Assembly: GCA_018241505.1 (NCBI GenBank)
Contig: JAFEDS010000005.1
Coordinates: 434,001 to 498,000, forward strand
DNA length: 64,000 bases
From: Pseudomonadota bacterium
Lineage (GTDB): Bacteria > Pseudomonadota > Gammaproteobacteria > Steroidobacterales > Steroidobacteraceae
Reading direction: 5' to 3'
The notes under the pieces are model-generated. The model was given only the letters and a program-made list of their open reading frames with translations. It made no database searches and was not told the origin of the DNA. A program made the position numbers and the translations under genes. Positions 28,293 to 38,543 of this stretch are shown here, in pieces. Every line of letters begins with the position of its first letter. Within the stretch, counting starts at the first letter, position 1.

Positions 28293-29846
28293 TCAAACCG
28301 GCTGCAGCCCGTACTGGTGGATCTTGTTCAGCAGCTCGCGGTTGGTGGGTAGCCGCGAGCGCAATTCGAAGGTCTGCCGCTCATTCTCCTGTCGCAGCCG
28401 CGCGGCGAGCAGCTCGGAATCGCGCGTATCCTCCGGCCGCACCTCGCTCTCGAATCCCATTCCGTAGAGCACGTATTGATAGCTGGCGGCCGGAAAAACC
28501 TCTTCCAGCCGGTCGAATTCATCGAAAAACCACGGCGGCCGGTATTTCCAGAGCTTCAAAAGCTCCTGCAGCCGTTGCGGAACGCTCGCCGGGTCCACGT
28601 TGTCGCGCCAGAACGCGGTATCGGTGCGCCGGGTGAGAACGTAATGCAGCTTGAGGAAATCGATGATCCGGCCCCACCGGTACAGCGTCACTTCATTGAA
28701 GCGTCTGGCCACAATGTCCATGATGTCGCGGTTGGCGGGTAGCTGCTCGGCAATCAACTTCGCGGACAGCTCGACCAGTACAATCGCGGAAGACTCCAGC
28801 GGCTCGAGGAAACCGCCGGCAAGGCCGACCGCAATGCAATTGTTCTTCCAGAAGGTCGCGCGATGACCGGAGCGGATCGGGATCTTCCGGGCCGGCAGAT
28901 CGCGATGTTGCGATCCAATGTAGCGTTGCAGAGTCTCACGCGCGGCCTCCTCGCTCGAATGGCGGCTCGAATAGACGTAACCGACTCCGCGCCGCGTGGG
29001 CAGACAGATGTCCCAGATCCAACCGGCTTCCTGTGCGGTGGAAATCGTCTGCGACGCCATAGGCGCATCGGGCGTCTCATACGGCACTTGGGACGCGAGC
29101 GCCGTATCGCAGAAGAGGACGTCGCTGCAATCCTTGAAGCCAACGCCGAGTGTCTTGCCGATGAGCAGTGCGGAAAAACCGCTGCAGTCGATAAACAGGT
29201 CGCCCGAAATCTCGCCGGCCTGCGGCGTGAGCACGCCTTCAATGTCGCCGGATTCCTTTTGGTTGACCTGCACGACGTCGGCCAGGACGTGGCGGACGCC
29301 TAGCTTCTCGGTGCAGTGCCGGGCGAGGAAGGGCGCGAATTTGCCGGCGTCCAGATGATAAGAATAGTTGGCGAGCGCCCGGTATTCCGGACTCGTGATC
29401 AGCTTCGGAGCCAACCCGTCGTCGCAGAGCAGCCCCTGGGGAGTGACAAAATCGCAGAAACTCTGGGTTGGGGCCGAGTGCATCCAATGCGGCACGAGGT
29501 TGAGCTGACTGAATCCCTGCGGAAGCATCAGCGGATGATAGTACGCATCATCCGCCGCCCCGGTGGTCCAGCCCGCGAACTTGCCTCCCTGTTTGAAAGC
29601 TGCGTCGCACTCGCGGAACAGCGCGGTCTCCGAAATGCCCATCGCCTCCAGCGAGCCCCGCATGGTCGGCCACGTGCCCTCCCCAACGCCGATGATCTTG
29701 ATGTCCGGTGACTCAATCAGCGTTACAGAGAGGCCGCCCGCTTTCATCCGAGCCTGATAGCGGGCGGCGATGATCCCAGCGGTCAGCCACCCGGCGGTTC
29801 CTCCGCCGACGATGACGACCGCTTTGAGGGGCTGTATCACGTTCAC
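28293..29846 (-). CDS. Flavin-dependent tryptophan halogenase family protein 2
   Basis: 517 aa, paralogue of the one at 25004. GGGTAGW at 14-20, Lys85 in AFKQG, Glu351 in LEPLESSA. The signature reads WIWDIC (276-281): the usual Pro is Cys and the next residues are LP, so it deviates from WxWxIP. Lys and Glu are kept, so activity is possible with altered specificity. GTG start 2 nt after the TBDT stop, so its expression is tied to the receptor. The alternative is a flavoprotein monooxygenase no longer halogenating. Confidence 0.88.
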   Translation of the reverse strand: MNVIQPLKAVVIVGGGTAGWLTAGIIAARYQARMKAGGLSVTLIESPDIKIIGVGEGTWPTMRGSLEAMGISETALFRECDAAFKQGGKFAGWTTGAADDAYYHPLMLPQGFSQLNLVPHWMHSAPTQSFCDFVTPQGLLCDDGLAPKLITSPEYRALANYSYHLDAGKFAPFLARHCTEKLGVRHVLADVVQVNQKESGDIEGVLTPQAGEISGDLFIDCSGFSALLIGKTLGVGFKDCSDVLFCDTALASQVPYETPDAPMASQTISTAQEAGWIWDICLPTRRGVGYVYSSRHSSEEAARETLQRYIGSQHRDLPARKIPIRSGHRATFWKNNCIAVGLAGGFLEPLESSAIVLVELSAKLIAEQLPANRDIMDIVARRFNEVTLYRWGRIIDFLKLHYVLTRRTDTAFWRDNVDPASVPQRLQELLKLWKYRPPWFFDEFDRLEEVFPAASYQYVLYGMGFESEVRPEDTRDSELLAARLRQENERQTFELRSRLPTNRELLNKIHQYGLQPV

Positions 29847-29848
29847 GT

Positions 29849-32800
29849 TTACAGTTTAGCGCGAACTCCTAGCGTGAACGAGCGGCCGTAATCCACCACG
29901 TTCAAGGTCTGGTTATCGAAGCGGCCACGCGTGTGGTAGATATTGTCCGTGAGGTTGATGGCCTCGAAGAACACGTTGAAATGACTGCTGATGTCGTACT
30001 GAGTGCTGAAATCCAACTCGGTGTTGGCTCGCAGATACGTCGGCTCATTGGGGAATGATCCGCCGTTCTGCTCCTGACCGATCTGCAGCAACTGCTCGCC
30101 CTGCCACTGCAGCGCGAGGCGAGCCTGGAAGCCGTAGTTCTGATAGAAGGCGATGAGGTTCGCCGAATTGCCGATACCCGGGATGGCGAACTGGTTGGCC
30201 TGCAGCTTGTACGGGTCAAAATTGGCGTTGCTGTGGACGTAGGTTCCGTTGACCTGGAATCCAAATCCGAGCGGCAACATCTGCTGCCAGGTCGCCTCTA
30301 TGCCGGTCACGTTGGCAGATTCACCGTTGGTGATGGTGCTCTCCTGGAAGACCGCCAGATTACCCTTGTTGTCGAGTACGCCCGGCACGGTAAGGGGTGT
30401 CACGGTCGAGACCGGAAATTGGGTGACGTGCTTGAAGAAGCCGTCCACGGACACGTAGTCGTTCGAGGCGTAGTACCACTCGGCACCCAGGTCGAAGTTA
30501 TGCGACAGGTAGGGCTTCAGAAACGCGTTGTTGCCCTGCGCCGTGAGTGAGCTCACCCGCCCACCGTAGGTAACGCCCGGGATGAGCTGAGCGTTGTTTG
30601 GCGGACTCTCGGTCCGCGAGTAATCCACTCGGACCTTCAGGTTCGGTTGGACCAGCAGGTTGAGATCCAGCGACGGCAGGAAATAGCCGTACGAGTTCTT
30701 GGCCGAGATCGGCGAAACCGTGCCGAGATTGAAATTATAGGCCGTGGGGTCGCCCTGCGGCACCGTCAGGGCGGTGAGCGGCTGCGTGAGTCCCGCGATA
30801 TAGACGTTCGTCTTCTGGTACCGGAATCCAACCTTGCTGTTGAGGGTCATATCCCCGAGTGGGAAGGACTGCTCCGCGGTGACAAACGGGGCGTAGTTCT
30901 TGCGGTCCACATGCTGCAGGCCACCGGGATTCTGCGGTACCACCGGGTACCCGCCTGCATAATTCGGATAGCCCGAGTTCGGCTTGTAGCCCGAATTGAT
31001 GGGTTGAGTGATGAGGTAATTGAGAACGTCATACGGGTTGTACAGGTTCACTCCAGGCGGCAGGTTGCCGCCTTTGTAGCCGGGAATGAAGTTCGGCAGC
31101 GATATCGGCGTGAAAAATTTCTGCGGCAGGGCGACACCACTGCCCACGTTGTTCGAGCCCGGTCCGTAGCCCGACCAGAGCTGCCACTCGCCGTTGACCA
31201 ATGTATTTCCGGTGCTCAGGTCCCAGACATCCTGCAGGAAGTGGGCTCCGAAATTCACCTTGGTGTCTGCGTTGTGCCAGGTCCCCTCGAGCTTGACCTG
31301 GTTGATCTTGTCAGTGTTGTACTGGACAGTGATCGGAACCACGTGCGAGCCGATGATGTACGGGTCCTGCCCGAGGAAGTTCGGCGAGTAGGCATTTGCC
31401 GTCCCGGCGACCGTGTTGGGGCCGTACGCAGTCCAGTAGGGTAGCGTCTTCGGGTCATTGCCGACCACGACACCGCCGGTATAGTTGTTCGTCTTCGGGT
31501 CTCCGTTACCGTAGCCGGTGTCGACGTCGAAGGCGGTCCATGTATGGTTCGGGTTCAGATGCGCCGTGGATTGGGCGATGTCCAGCTCGCCTGTCAGGCT
31601 ATCGCTGATATCCCAGTGCACATTGAGCCCGGGGGTGTTGGTGGTGATGTAAGTCCGGTTGGCGTTGGCGTTGAAGTCCGTGGGCTGCTGAGTGGTGGTG
31701 AAGTCGGTGATCGTCCCGTTAGCGTCCTGCGTTACATTCATGCACGAGGATGGAAAGCATCCAAACCAGGTGCTGAACTGCCAGCTATCGGTAACCTCGC
31801 TATCGGACGAGTAATTGTCGTCCACCGTGATTAACAGCGTATCCGAGGGACGCCACTGCAGCGCAACCCGCCCATCCCTGCGCGTTGAGCTGGTCCGTTC
31901 CAGATACATGGCCTGGTCCTGGATGTACCAGCTCGGAAAGCTGTTGGGGGCCGTTGTGTAGTTGCCTTTGGCGTCCGTCTGGCAGGCAGGCCCTCCGGCC
32001 ATCTGGCAGGGATCCAGGAACGCGCCTTTCCAACCCACGATGTCGAAATGGTGGCCGACGATCTCCTTCTTCGTATAGTCGCCGGCGACCAGGATGCCGA
32101 ACGTATCGTCGAAGAAAGTGTCGCTGAACAGAGCCCCGCCGGCGGGCTTGACGCCGCCGTCCTTCTGAAAGTCGTTGGCGGAAACGAAAGCCCGCGCCTG
32201 CAGTCCGGGTTTGTCGAATGGCCGGGGTGACTTGATGTTGATTGTCGCGCCCACCGCGCCGGCGGAGAGGCTGTAGTCGGGCGTCTTGTGAATATCGAGC
32301 TCGCCGACGTACTCAGCGCCCAGGGCGGAGAAGTCGAAGTTCTGGCCGTTGCCCGAAGCGACCTGCCGGCCCTCGGTCAGGATCTCATTGAATTGCGTGC
32401 CGAATCCACGCACCGTGATTCCGGTCGTGGCGCCAGTAGATGTCGGGGGACCGCCGCCCGCCATATTACTGATCGAGCCCCGGTTCACCGTGACACCCGG
32501 GATGCGGCTCAGGGCTTCGCCGATCGAGGCGTCCGGGAACTGACCGATGTCCTCCGCGGAGACCGCGTCCACGACACCGACCGCCGCCTGTTTGATGTCT
32601 AATGAACGCTGTAGGGAGGCCCGGATACCGGTGACCACCACTTCCTGCAGTTCCTGCGGATTGTTGGAAGCGGAAGCAGGGCCTGTACCCGCATTGTCCG
32701 CCGGCTCGGCGGCCAGCAGCGAGCGGCCAATGGCCATGGACCCCAACGTGAAGCCTGACAGACCCGCCTTGGCAAGCGCGCCCACCCTGGAGGTGGCGCT

Positions 32801-32851
32801 TGCGGCTTTGGCTGCCTTTTGGAACGCATTCCGCCGTGTCTTTCGGCTCAT
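29849..32851 (-). CDS. Large TonB-dependent receptor, carbohydrate type
   Basis: 1000 aa, of the Xanthomonas/Caulobacter-type TBDT group. Arg-rich N-terminus with a long hydrophobic signal (to about residue 48), TonB box QEVVVTG at 69-75, plug with DIGQFPDASIGEALSRIPGV and GITVRGFGTQFNEILTEGR, which is characteristic of the group. Large extracellular loops. ATG at 32851 has AGGGGGA upstream; the longer reading begins upstream of that site. First gene of the TBDT-halogenase-SapC-cupin operon. Probably imports an oligosaccharide or a modified aromatic-sugar compound; the xylo-type operator and GH3 enzyme favour a plant-polymer product (inference). Confidence 0.93.
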   Translation of the reverse strand: MSRKTRRNAFQKAAKAASATSRVGALAKAGLSGFTLGSMAIGRSLLAAEPADNAGTGPASASNNPQELQEVVVTGIRASLQRSLDIKQAAVGVVDAVSAEDIGQFPDASIGEALSRIPGVTVNRGSISNMAGGGPPTSTGATTGITVRGFGTQFNEILTEGRQVASGNGQNFDFSALGAEYVGELDIHKTPDYSLSAGAVGATINIKSPRPFDKPGLQARAFVSANDFQKDGGVKPAGGALFSDTFFDDTFGILVAGDYTKKEIVGHHFDIVGWKGAFLDPCQMAGGPACQTDAKGNYTTAPNSFPSWYIQDQAMYLERTSSTRRDGRVALQWRPSDTLLITVDDNYSSDSEVTDSWQFSTWFGCFPSSCMNVTQDANGTITDFTTTQQPTDFNANANRTYITTNTPGLNVHWDISDSLTGELDIAQSTAHLNPNHTWTAFDVDTGYGNGDPKTNNYTGGVVVGNDPKTLPYWTAYGPNTVAGTANAYSPNFLGQDPYIIGSHVVPITVQYNTDKINQVKLEGTWHNADTKVNFGAHFLQDVWDLSTGNTLVNGEWQLWSGYGPGSNNVGSGVALPQKFFTPISLPNFIPGYKGGNLPPGVNLYNPYDVLNYLITQPINSGYKPNSGYPNYAGGYPVVPQNPGGLQHVDRKNYAPFVTAEQSFPLGDMTLNSKVGFRYQKTNVYIAGLTQPLTALTVPQGDPTAYNFNLGTVSPISAKNSYGYFLPSLDLNLLVQPNLKVRVDYSRTESPPNNAQLIPGVTYGGRVSSLTAQGNNAFLKPYLSHNFDLGAEWYYASNDYVSVDGFFKHVTQFPVSTVTPLTVPGVLDNKGNLAVFQESTITNGESANVTGIEATWQQMLPLGFGFQVNGTYVHSNANFDPYKLQANQFAIPGIGNSANLIAFYQNYGFQARLALQWQGEQLLQIGQEQNGGSFPNEPTYLRANTELDFSTQYDISSHFNVFFEAINLTDNIYHTRGRFDNQTLNVVDYGRSFTLGVRAKL

Positions 32852-33029
32852 TCGAATTTCCCCCTGCCCAGAAGATGTTGCAAACACGCACCAACGGGCC
32901 GCGCCACTTGCCTGGCATCGCCCGTTACATGAATTTCGCCTGGAACCCCCTCAACATCGTCTCTCCACGCCCAATTTGGGTGCGATGAGGTCCGATCTCG
33001 CGCATCACCAATGTCAGCGCTGTCATACT

Positions 33030-33059
33030 ATAATACTCAGCTCTCTGGCCGGAGAGCAA
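33030..33059 (-). promoter_or_regulatory. Sigma-70 promoter of the TBDT-halogenase operon with spacer palindrome
   Basis: On the minus strand: TTGCTC (33059-33054), 18-nt spacer, TATTAT (33035-33030). The spacer and the edge of the -35 box contain the near-perfect palindrome CTCTCTGGCCGGAGAG (33041-33056), a second possible operator. The AT-rich -10 region stands out from its surroundings. Confidence 0.6.
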
Positions 33060-33078
33060 GGCATCCTAGTCATTCTTT

Positions 33079-33090
33079 GGTAGCGCTATC
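33079..33090. promoter_or_regulatory. Operator copy 3 (GATAGCGCTACC on minus strand)
   Basis: Identical to copy 2 when read on the minus strand, including the following A. It lies 20 nt upstream of the -35 box of the TBDT operon, a position that would suit activation or looping rather than simple blocking. Confidence 0.65.
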
Positions 33091-33253
33091 TTGATGCGAC
33101 CGAGTATAGGCGTACTTTCAGCCTGTTCGCAACTGGGGCGGCCTCAGGTACTGATGTACTGTCGCAACAGGGGGCCGAATCGGTAGGGCGTTCAGAGGGG
33201 ATGCGAGTACCGCCGCACTACAGTGACAGCGGTGAACATTTTGGATTTATTGG

Positions 33254-33274
33254 GGGGGCCGCATGGCGGCCCCC
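33254..33274. terminator. Hairpin downstream of leuA
   Basis: GGGGGCCGC, 3-nt loop, GCGGCCCCC: a perfect 9-bp GC-rich stem 23 nt after the leuA stop. On the leuA strand only a weak A/T-rich tail follows (CAATAAAT), so it may be a Rho-aided terminator or an mRNA-stabilising hairpin. Confidence 0.6.
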
Positions 33275-33296
33275 GTTGTGGCGCAGCTTCGCGATA

Positions 33297-35132
<1,836 letters not shown>

Positions 35133-35143
<11 letters not shown>

Positions 35144-35216
35144 GAAGGAGGAGCGCGAGCGTAAGCGACGGCCGGGGGCCGTGCTCGAGGGACGTGAATT
35201 TCGCGCTGAAGGACAT
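35133..35216 (-). CDS. Leucine leader peptide upstream of leuA
   Basis: A 27-codon reading frame, too short for ordinary gene finding. It begins ATG-TCC-TTC and ends LALLLLRP-stop, with four consecutive Leu codons (CTC CTC CTT CTG) just before the stop and two more Leu codons close by. AGGG lies about eight bases before the ATG. Four Leu in a row also occur in E. coli leuL. Ribosome stalling at the Leu run when charged tRNA-Leu is scarce would disfavour the downstream terminator. The peptide itself probably has no other job. Confidence 0.75.
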
Positions 35217-35315
35217 GCGTTCGACCCTAACATTGGGGCGGGGGGCGGTGCAAGTGACGTGTGTGTGACGGGCTCGGAGTATCATCACGTCCAATTTGAA
35301 AATTGAGGGGTTTCC

Positions 35316-37079
35316 ATGGTCCGACGTCGCTTCAGCACGCCAGCCGCCTGCCTCCTGCTCCTGGGCTCAACGTTGCCCGCACTCTCCATAGCTGCGGAGC
35401 AAAGCACCATCCACGATCTCGTGATCCACCACGGAGTGGTCTACGACGGCTCCGGTCAGCCGGGGCATCCGGGGGAGGTGGCAATCGACGGTGATCGCAT
35501 CTCCTATGTAGGTCCCGAAAAGGGCCTGCACGGGCGCAAGGAAATTGATGCCAAGGGACAGGCCATTGCCCCCGGTTTCGTGAACATGCTGGCCCACCCC
35601 GAAGAATCGTTCTTCGCCGACGGGCGGGCTCTTAGCGACCTGACTCAGGGTGTAACGCTGGAAGTCATGGGCGAGTTCTCGATGGGACCGCTCAACGCCG
35701 AAATGAAGCGCCTGATGGCCGAGCGCGAAGGCGACATCAAATTCCCGGTTACGTGGTCAACGCTGGGCGAATACCTCAACACCATCGAGCACAAAGGGAT
35801 CTCGCCGAACGTCGCGGCGTTCGTGGGTGCCCCAACGGTGCGGACTTATGTACTGGGCGAGAAAGATGTGGATCCGACGCCCCCGCAGTTGGAGCAAATG
35901 AAGGGGTTGGTTCGGCAGGCCATGGAAGAGGGCGCCCTCGGCGTAACGACCATGCTCATTTACGCACCAGCCAACTTCGCCAAGACACCGGAGCTGATCG
36001 CCCTCGCCCAGGAATCTGCGCGTTGCGGCGGCATCTACACGGCACACATGCGCAGCGAAGGTGACCGCATCGAATCCGCGGTGCAGGAAACCATTGATAT
36101 CGCCAAGGCGAGTGGCGCTCCGGCCGAGATCTACCACCTCAAGCTCGCTGGCAAGGACAACTGGAACAAGCTCGACAAGGTAGTCAGCATGGTTGACGCC
36201 TCTCGCGCCGCCGGCGTCCGAATCTCCGCCAACATGTATACATACACCGCGGGCGCAACGGGTCTCGACGCTGCCATGCCCTTGTGGGTTCAGGACGGTG
36301 GGCTCGAAGCATGGATCGCGCGTCTACGCGACCCCGCAACACGTGCGAAAGTGATCGCAGAGATGAAGGTCGCACATCCCAAGAACTGGGAAAACCTCTA
36401 CAGCGCGGCTGGGGCGCAGGGCGTCCTGATGTTGGCGTTCAAAAACCCGAAGCTGAAACCCCTCACCGGCAAGACGCTGGCAGAAGTTGCGAAGGAGCGT
36501 GGAGTGACGCCTGAGGATGCCGCCATTGATCTGGTGATCGAAGACGGCAGTCGCGTTGGGGTCGCGTATTTCCTCATGAAGGAGGACAACATTCGGCGAC
36601 AGGTTGCGTTGCCTTGGGTCAGCTTTGGTTCGGATGAGCAAGGTGATGCCCCGGAAGGTGTATTCCTGCTGTCCGCCAACCATCCGCGCGCTTATGGCAA
36701 CTTCGCGCGCGTCTTTGCTCAGTACGTCCGCAAAGATCATGTTCTCACCGTCGAAGAGGCCGTGCGCAAGCTCAGCGCACTTCCAGCCGACAATCTTTCG
36801 CTGAAGGATCGCGGACGGCTGAAGTCAGGATATTTCGCGGACGTCGTTGTGTTCGACCCGAACACAATTCAGGACCATGCCACGTACGAAAAGCCGCATC
36901 AGTTGAGCACTGGTGTCAGTTACGTTGTCGTCAACGGTAAACTGGCCCTCGATGATGGCAAGGCGACCGGGGCGCCTACGGGCCGCATCGTTCGGGGCAG
37001 GGCGTGGAAGGGTGGCGGTGGTGCGTGCCGCGCATCCGCGAAGGACTGGACCTGGAATGGTGGAGGCGGCGGCAAGTAG
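35316..37079 (+). CDS. Secreted amidohydrolase, N-acyl-D-amino-acid deacylase family, altered metal site
   Basis: 587 aa with a signal peptide (about 1-27). Amidohydrolase fold of the D-aminoacylase group: GHPGEVAIDGDRISYVG, IAPGFVN, YTAHMRSEGD, AEIYHLKLAG and SFGSDEQGD. The normal D-x-H-x-H metal motif reads N90-M-L92-A-H94: the first His is Leu, so metal binding must differ or activity is lost. The C-terminus is Gly/Trp-rich (GGGG runs). GAGGGG precedes the ATG. Divergent from the leu leader; the acyltransferase gene overlaps its 3' end by 23 nt. Substrate unknown. Confidence 0.82.
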   Translation: MVRRRFSTPAACLLLLGSTLPALSIAAEQSTIHDLVIHHGVVYDGSGQPGHPGEVAIDGDRISYVGPEKGLHGRKEIDAKGQAIAPGFVNMLAHPEESFFADGRALSDLTQGVTLEVMGEFSMGPLNAEMKRLMAEREGDIKFPVTWSTLGEYLNTIEHKGISPNVAAFVGAPTVRTYVLGEKDVDPTPPQLEQMKGLVRQAMEEGALGVTTMLIYAPANFAKTPELIALAQESARCGGIYTAHMRSEGDRIESAVQETIDIAKASGAPAEIYHLKLAGKDNWNKLDKVVSMVDASRAAGVRISANMYTYTAGATGLDAAMPLWVQDGGLEAWIARLRDPATRAKVIAEMKVAHPKNWENLYSAAGAQGVLMLAFKNPKLKPLTGKTLAEVAKERGVTPEDAAIDLVIEDGSRVGVAYFLMKEDNIRRQVALPWVSFGSDEQGDAPEGVFLLSANHPRAYGNFARVFAQYVRKDHVLTVEEAVRKLSALPADNLSLKDRGRLKSGYFADVVVFDPNTIQDHATYEKPHQLSTGVSYVVVNGKLALDDGKATGAPTGRIVRGRAWKGGGGACRASAKDWTWNGGGGGK

Positions 37080-38325
37080 ACGGCCGCTGGTCGTGGCAGG
37101 GAGCAGCCGATACTACCGACCCGAGCTGGATCTACTACGGTTCTTCGCCTTCCTGCTCGTATTTCTGAGCCACGTCGTCCCTGGCGACGTGGCTTTCTAC
37201 GAGCAGAGTCACATTCCGCTGCCCATCGGACGGTTCGTTGTGGCCTTCGCCGCGGGCGGATCCTGGGGCGTCGACCTGTTTTTTGCGCTGAGCGCCTATC
37301 TCATAACCACCCTGTTACTGCGCGAGCGACACGAGCTAGGTCGGGTTGACGTGGGGTCGTTCTATGTGCGACGCGCCTTGCGCATCTGGCCCCTGTACTT
37401 CGTGTTTCTGCTTGGCGCATTGCCGCTCATCCGCGGGCTTTTTCCGGGCGATCAAATGTCAGGGAAATACCTGCTCGCGTTCGCGCTTTTTGTCGGGAAT
37501 TGGGCATGCACGCTGTGGGGCTATCCACACAGTATTGCCGGCCAGCTCTGGTCGGTGTCCATTGAAGAGCAATTCTATCTGACCTGGCCGCTGATTCTGC
37601 GCCGCTTCGCAGATCATATGATGGCTGTTGCCTGCATCCTGTTGGTTGTTGCTTTCGCCGCGCGCGGTTGGCTGGTGTCGCACGGCGCTGTGCATCCGCA
37701 AATCTGGTGCAATACGCTGGCGCGGCTGGATCCGATAGCGGGTGGGGCGCTGTTGGCGGTGTATGTGCAACGTAGGGCGATTGTGATGGCTGGGAGTTGC
37801 CGTGTCTCCCCGCCCGGAGGCGCCGCTGCGTCGCCGGGCGAGGGCGGCCACAGAATGTTGGGCGCCGAGTGTCTTGCGATGCCTTCGGCTGCCGATCGCA
37901 CGTTGCGTCGCTCCGGTCGCGTAGCCCTGTTGGTCTGCGGGCTTCTTGGATTCGCCGCGTTGGGTCAATTCGGCGATTTCGCGGGGCGCGGAGCGATGAT
38001 CACCTTTCCTGCCGGAGCAGTGGCTTGCATGGCGCTGCTGATCGCCGTGCTCGGCGCTTCGCTTCCGACACGGGGCGTGTTGGTTGCCATCCTGATTTAT
38101 CTGGGGCGCATCAGCTACGGCCTGTATGTGTTCCATTTGGTGTTCATTGACGCGTTTGGCGTGGCCGCCGCCCACGATCCGCTCGGCCGACTGGCCCGCA
38201 TCGGTGCGGCACTCGCTGCGACCATCGCGGCGGCGGGGTGCTCGTACCGATTTCTCGAGATGCCGTTTCTGCGGCTGAAGGGCAGATTCACCCACATCGC
38301 GACGGCACCCCCGCCCTCGCAATGA
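37057..38325 (+). CDS. Acyltransferase 3 (OafA/YrhL-type) membrane protein
   Basis: 422 aa, about ten transmembrane helices. Acyltransferase_3 hallmarks: RPELDLLRFFAFLLVFLSHV with His39, a WGVDLFFALSAYLIT helix, YVRRALRIWPLY and SIEEQFYLTWPL. It O-acylates a surface sugar or lipid head group using an acyl donor. I chose the ATG at 37057 (AAGGA upstream), which overlaps the preceding stop region; a longer frame back to 36913 lies inside the amidohydrolase gene. A hydrophilic Gly/Ser/Pro segment at about 250-285 interrupts the helices and coincides with a strong hairpin in the DNA. Confidence 0.88.
   Translation: MVEAAASRRPLVVAGSSRYYRPELDLLRFFAFLLVFLSHVVPGDVAFYEQSHIPLPIGRFVVAFAAGGSWGVDLFFALSAYLITTLLLRERHELGRVDVGSFYVRRALRIWPLYFVFLLGALPLIRGLFPGDQMSGKYLLAFALFVGNWACTLWGYPHSIAGQLWSVSIEEQFYLTWPLILRRFADHMMAVACILLVVAFAARGWLVSHGAVHPQIWCNTLARLDPIAGGALLAVYVQRRAIVMAGSCRVSPPGGAAASPGEGGHRMLGAECLAMPSAADRTLRRSGRVALLVCGLLGFAALGQFGDFAGRGAMITFPAGAVACMALLIAVLGASLPTRGVLVAILIYLGRISYGLYVFHLVFIDAFGVAAAHDPLGRLARIGAALAATIAAAGCSYRFLEMPFLRLKGRFTHIATAPPPSQ
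37811..37840. repeat. Strong hairpin inside the acyltransferase gene
   Basis: CGCCCGG (37811-37817) pairs with CCGGGCG (37834-37840); after one mismatch the stem continues five more pairs to a 4-nt loop. It encodes a non-conserved loop of the protein and looks like a small REP-type hairpin tolerated in frame. Confidence 0.5.
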
Positions 38326-38543
38326 CTGCCTCGCCAGGCGCGATTGTCATCGAGTTCCCAACGTTGGAAGGCTGCGTTGATTTCGACGTAAGGTTCGGAC
38401 GTCGTTTTGCACGTCGATTCGACCATTGGCTAAACACGTCCGCAGGGCGCCAAGACACCGTTGATTTCTGCATAAACACACAATCAAACTCTGTATCATT
38501 CGAGTGCCGACAGCCATAAGATCATTCGTAATCATCTTTGCGA

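Larger units (their letters stand above)
32852..33296. other. Intergenic control region, TBDT operon promoter and leuA 3' side
   Basis: 445 nt without a gene. It holds a long (about 170 nt) 5' leader for the TBDT mRNA, a promoter, a spacer palindrome, operator copy 3 and the hairpin after leuA. I see no convincing small ORF or RNA gene in 33091-33253. Confidence 0.7.

Noticed and set aside
33091-33253. Possible RNA gene between operator copy 3 and the leuA hairpin
   Set aside because: Only short imperfect pairings (for example GTAC-TGAT-GTAC) are visible, with no tRNA or known RNA features.
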